Shown: positions 1 to 4,904 of the stretch, piece by piece
Numbering within the stretch: the stretch's first letter is position 1
Layout of the letters: every line of letters starts with the position of its first letter
Assembly: GCA_016184445.1 (NCBI GenBank)
Contig: JACPCT010000032.1
Coordinates: 1 to 5,856, forward strand
Reading direction: 5' to 3'
Origin: Candidatus Tectimicrobiota bacterium
GTDB taxonomy: Bacteria > UBA8248
Length of the DNA: 5,856 nt
Position numbers and translations under genes: made by a program
Notes under the pieces: model-generated
What the model was told of the DNA's origin: nothing
Seen by the model: only the letters and a program-made list of their open reading frames with translations
Database searches by the model: none

Positions 1-106
1 CGGGGCCGCCGGGCGAGGGGGGCGACTGGGCGCGGGCCCCGCCCCACGCGAGGGCGGCGCCCAGGGCCGCGGCGGCGAGCGCGGCCATCAACCTCGACCG
101 GATCAA
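1..106 (-). CDS. Exported protein, N-terminal fragment (signal peptide)
   Basis: Only the first 35 codons lie in the window. They read leftward from a TTG start at 106-104 as MIRSRLMAALAAAALGAALA followed by WGGARAQSPPSPGGP. This is a textbook Sec signal peptide: a basic n-region (two Arg), a long Ala/Leu core, and an ARA-Q cleavage site near residue 27, followed by a Pro/Ser/Gly-rich start of the mature protein. TTG was preferred to the in-frame ATG at 88-86 because a perfect AGGAGG lies 7 nt before it and because the ATG start would remove the positive n-region. A sigma70-like promoter lies just upstream. The mature domain is outside the window, so the function is unknown. The product is probably periplasmic or secreted. 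Confidence 0.7.
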   Translation of the reverse strand, partial: MIRSRLMAALAAAALGAALAWGGARAQSPPSPGGP

Positions 107-113
107 AGCGGCG

Positions 114-119
114 CCTCCT
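114..119 (-). promoter_or_regulatory. Ribosome binding site fixing the TTG start
   Basis: AGGAGG on the minus strand, 7 nt upstream of the TTG at 106-104. It matches the anti-Shine-Dalgarno sequence perfectly and decides for the TTG start over the ATG 18 nt downstream. Confidence 0.7.
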
Positions 120-132
120 CTCACCCCCGGCC

Positions 133-161
133 ACAGTAGCATCATCCGCGCGGGGGGCCAA
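133..161 (-). promoter_or_regulatory. Sigma70-like promoter for the leftward exported protein
   Basis: On the minus strand a -35 element TTGGCC (161-156) and a -10 element TACTGT (138-133) are separated by 17 bp. The predicted transcription start near 126 gives a leader of about 20 nt that contains the AGGAGG site, which fits the gene start well. The match is by eye, and the boxes are only partial matches to TTGACA and TATAAT. Confidence 0.45.
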
Positions 162-166
162 CGCGG

Positions 167-195
167 TTTACTCCGCCCGCCGGAACGGCGAGAAT
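167..195 (+). promoter_or_regulatory. Possible promoter for the DUF2007-type gene
   Basis: A -35-like TTTACT (167-172) and a -10-like GAGAAT (190-195), each matching four of six consensus bases, are spaced by 17 bp. The expected start near 202 leaves about 40 nt to the ATG at 244. The element overlaps the end of the opposing promoter region, so the two divergent genes may share control. The evidence is weak, though these A/T-containing hexamers stand out in otherwise GC-rich DNA. Confidence 0.3.
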
Positions 196-243
196 AGCCC
201 GGCCCCGGGCGGCGGCCCGGAATCGCGTCCCCTTCAAAGCGGC

Positions 244-525
244 ATGGATATGTGGAGCCTCCTCTTCTCCGGTGCGGATTCCCTCCCCTCCCTGCGGCTG
301 GTGAAGACGGCCGGCGGGCAGATGGAGGCGCTGATCGTCAAGTCGCGCCTCGAGGCGGAGCGGATCCCGGTCCACCTGCGCTACGAGCCCGCGGGGCTCC
401 TCTACGGGTTCAGCGCCACGATCCTGGGCCGGGTGGACATCCTGGTGCCTGAGGCCTTCGCCGAAGCCGCGATGACCGTGTGCGGGGAGATGCGCGGGCC
501 GGTCGACGAAGGAGACGCCGCCTAG
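244..525 (+). CDS. DUF2007-type small cytoplasmic protein (putative signal-transducing family)
   Basis: A 93-residue protein with no signal peptide or membrane helix. Residues about 18-82 follow the DUF2007 pattern: a beta strand LRLVKTAGG, a helix MEALIVKSRLEAERIPVHLR typical of the 'LLEAEGIPV' segment, a loop containing a GLLYG turn, then VDILVPEAFAEAAMTV matching the family's final 'LlVpe.. .eeA' strand-helix. DUF2007 proteins are small alpha/beta domains sometimes called putative prokaryotic signal-transducing proteins, and their biochemical role is unknown. The start could be ATG 244 or ATG 250, and neither has a strong Shine-Dalgarno sequence. The gene is divergent from the exported protein and 111 nt upstream of pyrE in the same direction, so co-transcription is possible. 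No terminator is evident between them. Confidence 0.72.
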   Translation: MDMWSLLFSGADSLPSLRLVKTAGGQMEALIVKSRLEAERIPVHLRYEPAGLLYGFSATILGRVDILVPEAFAEAAMTVCGEMRGPVDEGDAA

Positions 526-591
526 GTTGAATTCGGAATAGATTCAGGCGCCTGCACGTCAAGGCTGCCAACTGATGCATGAGTGAGCCTA

Positions 592-609
592 TCCTCCTCC
601 CGGAGGGAG
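592..609 (+). other. Small hairpin in the pyrE leader
   Basis: The polypyrimidine CCTCCTCCC is followed directly by GGAGGGAGG and can fold into a stem of about 6 bp with a short loop. It lies 27 nt upstream of the pyrE start, just before a purine-rich run. No U-tract follows, so it is not an intrinsic terminator. Whether it modulates pyrE translation is speculation. Confidence 0.25.
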
Positions 610-636
610 GGGGGAGGGAAGACACGGGGAACATCC

Positions 637-1302
637 ATGGATCAACGCCCCTGCGCCGGAGAGCGAACGAGTACCGCCGAGCCGAACCCGGACTGGGAGA
701 CCCTGCGCCAGCTCCTCCTGGCCAGATCCTACGCGAAGAAGAAGGTCGTCCTCACCTCGGGCCGCGAGAGCGACTTCTACGTGGACTGCCGCCAGACCAC
801 CCTCCACGGGCAGGGCGCCCGCCTCGTGGGCCGGCTCTTCCTCGACCGCGTGCGCCGGAGCGGCGCCCGCGCCGTGGGCGGCCCCACCCTGGGCGCCGAC
901 CCGATGATCACGGCCATCTCCCTCACCGCCGCCCTCGAGGGGCTGGACCTGCCCGCCTTCATCATCCGCAAGGCGGCGAAGGACCACGGCATGGCGAATC
1001 GCATCGAGGGCATGGGGAACCTCGCCCCCGGGATGAAGGTGGCCATCGTCGAGGACGTGGTGACGACGGCCGCCTCGACCCTGAGCGCCATCGAGGCGGC
1101 CCAGGAGGCCAAGCTGGACGTGGTGCAGGTGCTCTGCCTCGTGGACCGGGAGGAGGGGGGGCGCGAGAACCTGGCCGCCCGCGGCTTCTCCCTCGATGCC
1201 CTCTACGCCAGGCGATCAGCGCCACCCCGAGCACGATCAGCACCGTCCCCCCCACGATCCAGCCCGTCACCCGCTCCGCGTCCCGCAGGAAGATCCAGCT
1301 GA
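637..1302 (+). CDS. pyrE: Orotate phosphoribosyltransferase (PyrE), C-terminus run-on
   Basis: Converts orotate and PRPP to orotidine 5'-monophosphate in de novo pyrimidine synthesis, in the cytoplasm. Visible family features: the N-terminal substrate segment VLTSGRESDFYVDCR (38-52), the flexible-loop motif RKAAKDHGMANRIEG (111-125), and the PRPP-binding signature VAIVEDVVTTAAST (135-148), then CLVDREEGG (167-175). In the signature the usual Gly after T-T is Ala, which is unusual. ATG 637 has GGGGA 6 nt upstream. Family-like sequence ends at about L189-Y190, the normal length for this enzyme class. The remaining 31 residues (Arg/Ser/Pro-rich) are antisense to the neighbouring transporter. No reading frame offers a stop close to the expected end, so the native terminus seems to be lost. 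The catalytic core looks complete, so the enzyme may still work. Confidence 0.88.
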   Translation: MDQRPCAGERTSTAEPNPDWETLRQLLLARSYAKKKVVLTSGRESDFYVDCRQTTLHGQGARLVGRLFLDRVRRSGARAVGGPTLGADPMITAISLTAALEGLDLPAFIIRKAAKDHGMANRIEGMGNLAPGMKVAIVEDVVTTAASTLSAIEAAQEAKLDVVQVLCLVDREEGGRENLAARGFSLDALYARRSAPPRARSAPSPPRSSPSPAPRPAGRSS

Positions 1303-2077
1303 AGAGGAGCGCGAAGAGGGGGGAGATGGAGGAGAGGGGCGTCACGATGGTCAGGTCCCCGTACAGGAGCGCGAAGAAGTGGAGGAAGAAGGACAGGGTG
1401 TCGATGAGGCCGCAGGCGCCGTAGAAGGCCCAGGCCTTGCCGGGCCGCAGGTCCGGCCGCTGGGCCGGGGAGAGGAAGCGCGCCAGCATCAGCAGGAAGG
1501 CGAGGCCCACCACGCTGGTCACGGTGATCCCGAGCAGGGGCGAGGCGGAGGCGGCCAGCCCCAGCTTGCGGAAGACGTTCGAGACGGCGAAGCCCATCAG
1601 CGAGACGACGGGCATCCACAGGTGGCGGCGGCTCCAGCTCTTGTCCTGCTTCTTCTTGTAGGAGATCGCCGCGCAGCCCGCCGTGACGAGGACCGTCCCG
1701 GCCCAGACGAGCGGGCCCGGGCGCTCCCCCATGAAGGCGATGGCGAGCGCCCCCGTGAAGAGCGGCCCGGTGGCCATCATGGGCATGGCCCGCGCCACCC
1801 CCAGGTGGTGGATGCCCCGGTACATGAACACCCGCCCGAGCGAGGGCCCCGTGAACCCCCCGAGGGCGAACCAGAGGACGCCCGCGGCGCTCCACAGCGC
1901 GGGGTCCCAGGCGAGCCAGGTGGCGGCGAGCAGAAAAGGGACGCTCACGATGAGCCCGATCACCACCCCCGTGAGGGCCGATCCGTGCTGCTGGCCCCGC
2001 CGCACGATGAGGCTAAAGGAGGCCGTGCAGAAGGAGGTCCCCAGCGAGTAGACCGACGCGAGGAGGGTGTCGCTCAC
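962..2077 (-). CDS. EamA/DMT-family transporter, paralogue 1, with run-on C-terminus
   Basis: A ten-helix DMT-superfamily permease made of two EamA repeats. The first repeat ends with MGERPGPLVWAGTVLVTAG. A basic linker (YKKKQDKSWSRR) follows, and the second repeat ends FLRDAERVTGWIVGGTVL. The GTG start (2077-2075) is preceded by GGAGG at 10 nt and matches the start of the two upstream paralogues (MSDTLLA against MTDTILA). It is colinear with them to W290-R291 (R codon at 1207-1205), but the final V-L-stop is missing. The frame continues for 80 Arg/Pro/Gly-rich residues antisense to pyrE, to a stop at 962-964. The true gene probably ended near 1206 before a deletion or misjoin. The substrate is unknown, and family members move amino acids, nucleotides, sugars or drugs. 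It is the most diverged of the three and the last in the operon. Confidence 0.8.
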   Translation of the reverse strand: MSDTLLASVYSLGTSFCTASFSLIVRRGQQHGSALTGVVIGLIVSVPFLLAATWLAWDPALWSAAGVLWFALGGFTGPSLGRVFMYRGIHHLGVARAMPMMATGPLFTGALAIAFMGERPGPLVWAGTVLVTAGCAAISYKKKQDKSWSRRHLWMPVVSLMGFAVSNVFRKLGLAASASPLLGITVTSVVGLAFLLMLARFLSPAQRPDLRPGKAWAFYGACGLIDTLSFFLHFFALLYGDLTIVTPLSSISPLFALLFSWIFLRDAERVTGWIVGGTVLIVLGVALIAWRRGHRGRSRGRPGSRAPPPPGPRGRAPAPRPAWPPGPPRWRSGSRRPSSPRPRRWPPSSRGRGSPCPRCDSPCRGPSPPCG

Positions 2078-2094
2078 CGGGCGGCCGCCTCCAT
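2074..2094 (-). promoter_or_regulatory. Possible six-residue leader ORF coupled to EamA paralogue 1
   Basis: ATG at 2094-2092 begins the mini-frame MEAAAR, whose TGA stop (2076-2074) overlaps the GTG start of the transporter in a GTGA arrangement. A purine-rich Shine-Dalgarno tract (GGGAG, 6 nt before the ATG) serves the mini-ORF better than the GGAGG serves the GTG. This geometry is typical of translational coupling, but a frame this short can arise by chance. Confidence 0.3.
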
Positions 2095-2120
2095 GATCCT
2101 CTCCCTCCCCGCGCGCGGCC

Positions 2121-3002
2121 TCACAGCACCCGCCAGGTGATCAGCACCCCGCCGAGCACGACCAGCGCCGTCCCCGACACCATCCGGGGGGTCACCCGCT
2201 CCAGGTCGCGCAGGAAGGCCCAGCTCAGGAGGAGGGAGAAGAAGGGCGCCGTCGAGAACAGGGGCGCCACGATGGTCAAGTCGCCGTAGCGCAGCGCGCT
2301 GAAGTAGAAGAGGATGGACAGGGTGTTCAGCAAGCCCGTCAGCCCCAAGACGACCCACGCCGCCCCGCTCCCTAGGACGGGCCGGTGGGCTCGGGGAAGA
2401 AACCCTCCGAACAGAAAGAGGCATGCGGCCCCCGCGAGGCTCATCACCGTGGGCCCCAGGATGGGGGAAGGAACGAGGGCGAGGCCCATTTTCTGCCAGA
2501 GGTGGGCGACCGAGAAAGCCGCCACCGCCGCGAAGGGCATCCACAGAAACTTCCGGTCCCACTTTCCCTCCATCCCCCTCCGCGACGTGATGGCCATGCA
2601 GCCCGCCGCCACGAGGAGAGTCCCGGCGAGGACGATCAGCCCGGGGCGCTCCCCCAGGAAGGCGATCCCCAGCCCGGCGGTCGCGAGCGGCAAGGCCGAG
2701 ATCAGAGGCACCGCGCGCGCCACGCCCAGCCGGTGGATGGAGAGGAAAAGGAACACGCGCCCCACCGCCGGGTTGATCGCCCCCGCGGCGGCGAACAGGG
2801 CGAGCGCCCTGAGGTTCCACCACCCCGGCTCCCAGAGATAGGCCGTGGAGGCCGCCAGGAAGGGCAGGCTGACGACGATCCCGATGAGCACGCCGGTCAC
2901 GGCATTGGCGCGGCTCTCCGCCCGCCGCACGAGGACGCCGAAGAGCCCCATGGTGGAGGCGCTCGCAAGCGAGTACGCCACGGCGAGAATGGTGTCCGTC
3001 AT
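2121..3002 (-). CDS. EamA/DMT-family transporter, paralogue 2
   Basis: An intact 293-residue ten-helix permease of the drug/metabolite transporter superfamily. The first EamA repeat covers residues 2-138 (ending FLGERPGLIVLAGTLLVAAG). A charged cytoplasmic linker (SRRGMEGKWDRK) follows, and the second repeat covers about 154-289. Each half has a matching Pro-containing helix (RAVPLIS in the first, TIVAPLFSTAPFFS in the second), reflecting the family's internal duplication. The ATG start (3002-3000) has GGGGAGG 11 nt upstream, inside the gap to paralogue 3. It lies 18 nt downstream of paralogue 3's stop and 43 nt upstream of paralogue 1's start, consistent with one operon. Its 3' end is nearly identical in DNA to that of paralogue 3. 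The substrate cannot be inferred from sequence. Confidence 0.9.
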   Translation of the reverse strand: MTDTILAVAYSLASASTMGLFGVLVRRAESRANAVTGVLIGIVVSLPFLAASTAYLWEPGWWNLRALALFAAAGAINPAVGRVFLFLSIHRLGVARAVPLISALPLATAGLGIAFLGERPGLIVLAGTLLVAAGCMAITSRRGMEGKWDRKFLWMPFAAVAAFSVAHLWQKMGLALVPSPILGPTVMSLAGAACLFLFGGFLPRAHRPVLGSGAAWVVLGLTGLLNTLSILFYFSALRYGDLTIVAPLFSTAPFFSLLLSWAFLRDLERVTPRMVSGTALVVLGGVLITWRVL

Positions 3003-3020
3003 GAGATGCCGGGCCTCCCC

Positions 3021-3902
3021 TCACAGCACCCGCCAGGTGATCAGGGCGCCTCCGAGCACCACCAGCACCGTCCCCGCCACGATCCAGCCGGTCACCTGGT
3101 CCGTGCCGCGCAGGAAGATCCAGCTGAGCACCAGGGAGAAGAAGGGCGCCGTGGAGGCGAGCGGGATGACCACGGTGAGGTCGCCGTGCTTGAGCGCGTA
3201 GAAGTGCAGCAGGACGGAGCCCGCGTTGAACAGGCCCGCCACGCCGTAGATGCGCCACGCCCGCCACGTGCCCAGCCGGGGCCGCTGCTCCTTGGAGAGA
3301 AGCCCCCCGAACAGGTAGAGGCAAACGGCCCCCGCCACGCTCATCACCGTGAGCCCCAGGATGGGCGAGGGCACCAGGGCGAGACCCATCTTCCGCCAGA
3401 CGTGCGAGAGGGTAAAGGTCACCACCGAGGCGAAGGGGAGCCACAAGTCGCGCCGGCTCCAGGACTTGTCGCCCCCCCGCTTGGAGGTGATGGCCATGCA
3501 CCCCACGACCACGAGGAGCGTCCCCGCCAGGACGACCGGCCCGGGCCGCTCGCCGAGGAAGGCCATCCCCATCGCCGCCGCCGCGAGGGGCATGGTCGAG
3601 ATCAGGGGCACGGCGCGGGGGACGCCCAGCCGGTGGATGGAGAGGAAGTAGAAGACGCGCGCCACCGAGGGGCCGATCGCTCCGGAGGCCGCGAAGAGGG
3701 CCCACGCCTTCCAGTTCCACCATCCCGGCTCCCAGAGCCAGAGGGCCGCGCCCGCCATGAAGGGGAGGCCCACCAGGAGGCCGATGAGCACTCCCGTGGC
3801 GGCGTTGGCGTGGCGCTCGGCGAACCGGACGATCAGGTTGAGGAAGCTCACCGTGAAGGCGTTGGCGAGCGCGAAGGCGACGGCGAGCGTGATATCCGTC
3901 AT
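3021..3902 (-). CDS. EamA/DMT-family transporter, paralogue 3 (first gene of the array)
   Basis: An intact 293-residue inner-membrane permease, the same length as paralogue 2. Helices fall near residues 5-24, 36-54, 67-86, 96-115 and 122-138. A basic linker at 139-152 contains KRGGDKSWSRR, and a second set lies near 153-171, 182-202, 215-233, 241-263 and 271-289. Hallmarks are FLGERPGPVVLAGTLLVVVG closing the first repeat and DLTVVIPLASTAPFFS plus VTGWIVAGTVLVVLG in the second. The ATG (3902-3900) aligns with the other copies. The only Shine-Dalgarno-like element is a G6 run 11 nt upstream, lying within alternative hairpins. As the promoter-proximal gene it probably heads the three-gene operon. 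It is a secondary transporter of unknown substrate. Confidence 0.9.
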   Translation of the reverse strand: MTDITLAVAFALANAFTVSFLNLIVRFAERHANAATGVLIGLLVGLPFMAGAALWLWEPGWWNWKAWALFAASGAIGPSVARVFYFLSIHRLGVPRAVPLISTMPLAAAAMGMAFLGERPGPVVLAGTLLVVVGCMAITSKRGGDKSWSRRDLWLPFASVVTFTLSHVWRKMGLALVPSPILGLTVMSVAGAVCLYLFGGLLSKEQRPRLGTWRAWRIYGVAGLFNAGSVLLHFYALKHGDLTVVIPLASTAPFFSLVLSWIFLRGTDQVTGWIVAGTVLVVLGGALITWRVL

Positions 3903-3913
3903 GAAAGGGAAAT

Positions 3914-3945
3914 GCCCCCCAGGGGGCGGCGGCGCGCGCGCCCCC
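3914..3945 (-). promoter_or_regulatory. Mutually exclusive hairpins in the transporter leader
   Basis: Reading the minus-strand RNA, segment 1 GGGGGC (3945-3940) can pair with segment 2 GCCCCC (3927-3922). Segment 2 can instead pair with segment 3 GGGGGC (3919-3914). Segment 3 lies in the G6 run (3920-3915), the only Shine-Dalgarno-like element before the ATG at 3902. Pairing 1:2 would free it and 2:3 would hide it, although the 2:3 loop is only two bases as drawn. This is suggestive of an expression switch, but such complementary G/C runs are frequent at this base composition. Confidence 0.25.
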
Positions 3946-3953
3946 GGCGGAGG

Positions 3954-3962
3954 ACCGTAACA
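3954..3962 (-). promoter_or_regulatory. Possible extended -10 promoter of the transporter operon
   Basis: On the minus strand TG-T-TACGGT (3962-3954) resembles an extended -10 element. No good -35 lies at the usual distance. A start near 3947 would give a leader of about 45 nt containing the alternative hairpins. The support is weak. Confidence 0.22.
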
Positions 3963-4263
3963 GATGCGGCCCCCCGGCGCGAGGCTCCCGGGGCCCGGCG
4001 GGCCGGGAAGAGCGCCATCCCCGCAAGAAATTCCCCTCCCCGGGGCCGGCCCCGGCCCGCGCAGGGCCGCGCGCGGGTCCGCCAGCGGGCCGCAAGGGAC
4101 ACCAGGGAGAGGAATCTGTGATCCCGCCCACACTTTTCCGGCGACGCCTCCCATCCCCTCCCAGGGACGGCACGGCCTTGGCATCTCAAAGGGAGACGGC
4201 CCCGCCGGGTGCTCCTTTCCCATGGACCGGCAGACCCGGGGGGCCATACGAGGGGGGATTCCG

Positions 4264-4551
4264 ATGGCGCGTCCGTGGAAGTCCTTGGCCGCTGCCGCGC
4301 TGGCGGCGGTCCTCCTGGCGCCGGCGGCGGCCTGGGCCGGACCAGGGCCGGACCAGGTCCCGCCCCTGACCGTCCCGCCCGCCGCCTGCGCCCGGGCGGG
4401 CCGGCCCGCCCGGGCCTGGAGCGCGCCTTCCTGCCCCGGGGAGCCGCGCCGCGGGGAACCCCGCGAGGGCGCCGCCCCCCGTCTCGAGCTTCTCGGCGGG
4501 CCGCAGGAGGAAATCCTCGTCCCGGCCAAGCGCGGGGCTTCCCCGAAGTAG
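4264..4551 (+). CDS. Small exported protein of unknown function
   Basis: A 95-residue frame starting at ATG 4264, preceded by a purine run GAGGGGGGA 5 nt upstream. The first 25 residues form a clear Sec signal peptide: MARPWKSLAAAALAAVLLAP, then AAAWA with cleavage before GPG. The mature part is Pro/Arg/Gly-rich with two cysteines (C42, C57) and no domain I recognise. It ends in EEILVPAKRGASPK. The middle of the frame is crossed by a 26-bp perfect palindrome, which is odd for coding DNA. It may mean that the mature part is poorly constrained or that the real gene ends or shifts frame there. The start and signal peptide are more believable than the C-terminal half. A GC-rich hairpin follows the stop by 13 nt. 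Confidence 0.5.
   Translation: MARPWKSLAAAALAAVLLAPAAAWAGPGPDQVPPLTVPPAACARAGRPARAWSAPSCPGEPRRGEPREGAAPRLELLGGPQEEILVPAKRGASPK
4390..4415. repeat. 26-bp perfect palindrome
   Basis: The 13-nt arm gcccgggcgggcc (4390-4402) is followed immediately by its exact reverse complement (4403-4415). In RNA this folds into a GC-only stem of about 11 bp with a tetraloop. It lies inside the small exported protein's frame. It is not followed by a T tract. Confidence 0.8.
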
Positions 4552-4564
4552 CCCGCCTCCGGGT

Positions 4565-4584
4565 CCGCGCGCCGTCCCGCGCGG
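4565..4584 (+). terminator. Possible terminator hairpin after the small exported protein
   Basis: The arms CCGCGCG (4565-4571) and CGCGCGG (4578-4584) form a perfect 7-bp stem with a 6-nt loop, starting 13 nt after the stop codon. A pyrimidine-rich stretch (TTCGTCTTCTCC) follows from about 4591 rather than a clean U-tract, so termination would be weak or imperfect. Confidence 0.35.
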
Positions 4585-4662
4585 GGCGGCTTCGTCTTCT
4601 CCCGCTTGCCTTTCCCGCCCGCATCGGGAAAAATGCGCCCTTGCACCGGCCCTCCTGGCACC

Positions 4663-4792
4663 ATGGAAGGGGGACCGCCTCGCCCCCTGGGTGGGGGCCG
4701 CCCTCGTCCTCATCCTCCTGGCCTACGGCCCCACCCTCTGGCACCTGGCCCTCGACTCGCCCTTCAGCTCCCCCGGCTTCCGGGTGTGGTGA
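4663..4792 (+). CDS. Very short single-pass membrane protein, apparent +1 frameshift
   Basis: The frame ending at TGA 4790-4792 encodes a strikingly protein-like stretch: RLAPWVGAALVLILLAYG, then PTLWHLALDSPFSSPGFRVW. It has one hydrophobic helix followed by a Trp/Pro/aromatic tail. No ATG opens this frame. The ATG at 4663 is one base out of phase, and deleting one G from the G5 run at 4669-4673 would join them into a 42-residue protein beginning MEGDRLAPWVG. Without a frameshift, translation could begin only at GTG 4691 (33 residues, no Shine-Dalgarno at a useful distance) or a near-cognate codon. I do not recognise the family. Its size and topology resemble accessory subunits of membrane complexes, but that is only an analogy. 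It converges on the duplicated gene pair and shares their terminator. Confidence 0.45.
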
Positions 4793-4818
4793 GCGCGCGG
4801 GAGACCCGCCCGGGGCGC

Positions 4819-4854
4819 AATCAAAGGGGCGGACCGAGGTCCGCCCCTTTGATT
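4819..4854 (-). terminator. Intrinsic terminator, 16-bp perfect stem, probably bidirectional
   Basis: The arms at 4819-4834 (aatcaaaggggcggac) and 4839-4854 are exact reverse complements around a CGAG loop. Leftward, the RNA ends CCCCUUUGAUU, giving a short U-rich tail to the gene at 4905-5234. The stem is symmetrical, so it can also stop rightward transcripts from the small membrane gene ending at 4792. It is a sibling of the hairpin at 5441-5468. Confidence 0.8.
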
Positions 4855-4904
4855 CCCGGGTGCCCGGCGGCGCCGCGAAAGCCAGGAGGCGGCGCCTTGG
4901 GCGC

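Larger units (their letters stand above)
1206..3902 (-). repeat. Tandem array of three EamA transporter genes
   Basis: Three homologous genes lie head to tail with start codons at 3902, 3002 and 2077. They are colinear over about 291 residues and have the same conserved blocks (GERPG, GDLT.V.PL.S, FLR...VT). Copies 2 and 3 end in nearly the same DNA (tcacagcacccgccaggtga on the plus strand), including the same ITWRVL tail, so they share a recent ancestor or have undergone gene conversion. Copy 1 diverged earlier and lacks the last two codons and the stop. Confidence 0.85.
3903..4263. other. Divergent GC-rich spacer without a recognised gene
   Basis: These 361 bp separate the leftward transporter array from the rightward small genes. 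They contain competing G5/C5 hairpins at 3914-3945 next to the transporter start and a perfect 16-bp palindrome CCGGGGCCGGCCCCGG at 4040-4055. There is little A/T-rich sequence apart from a short TTTT near 4135. Open frames run through the spacer but show no family-like sequence, only Arg/Pro/Gly-rich translation expected of very GC-rich noncoding DNA. It presumably holds promoters for both directions. Confidence 0.5.

Noticed and set aside
1196..2140. A rightward 314-codon frame running on from the end of pyrE
   Set aside because: It is antisense to EamA paralogue 1 with low-complexity Glu/Arg/Gly composition. It is open only because GC-rich DNA has few stop codons.
4040..4055. A 16-bp palindrome CCGGGGCCGGCCCCGG as an operator
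   Set aside because: It is a perfect palindrome, but made only of G and C in DNA this GC-rich, with no nearby promoter hexamers, so a regulatory role is not supported.
2385..4121. A rightward open frame of 578 codons
   Set aside because: It is antisense to EamA paralogues 2 and 3 and shows the His/Arg/Glu/Pro-rich composition expected from reverse translation of GC-rich coding DNA. It has no domain and no plausible start signal.
2074..4173. A leftward open frame of about 700 codons across the transporter array
   Set aside because: It is an out-of-frame shadow of the EamA genes. Its translation is Arg/Gly/Pro-rich with no family pattern, while the 293-residue frames beneath it carry clear EamA motifs.
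3903..4664. An N-terminal extension of EamA paralogue 3 in its own frame
   Set aside because: The frame is open upstream, but the translation is Pro/Gly/Arg-rich. The ATG at 3902 aligns with the starts of the other two copies directly before the first membrane helix.
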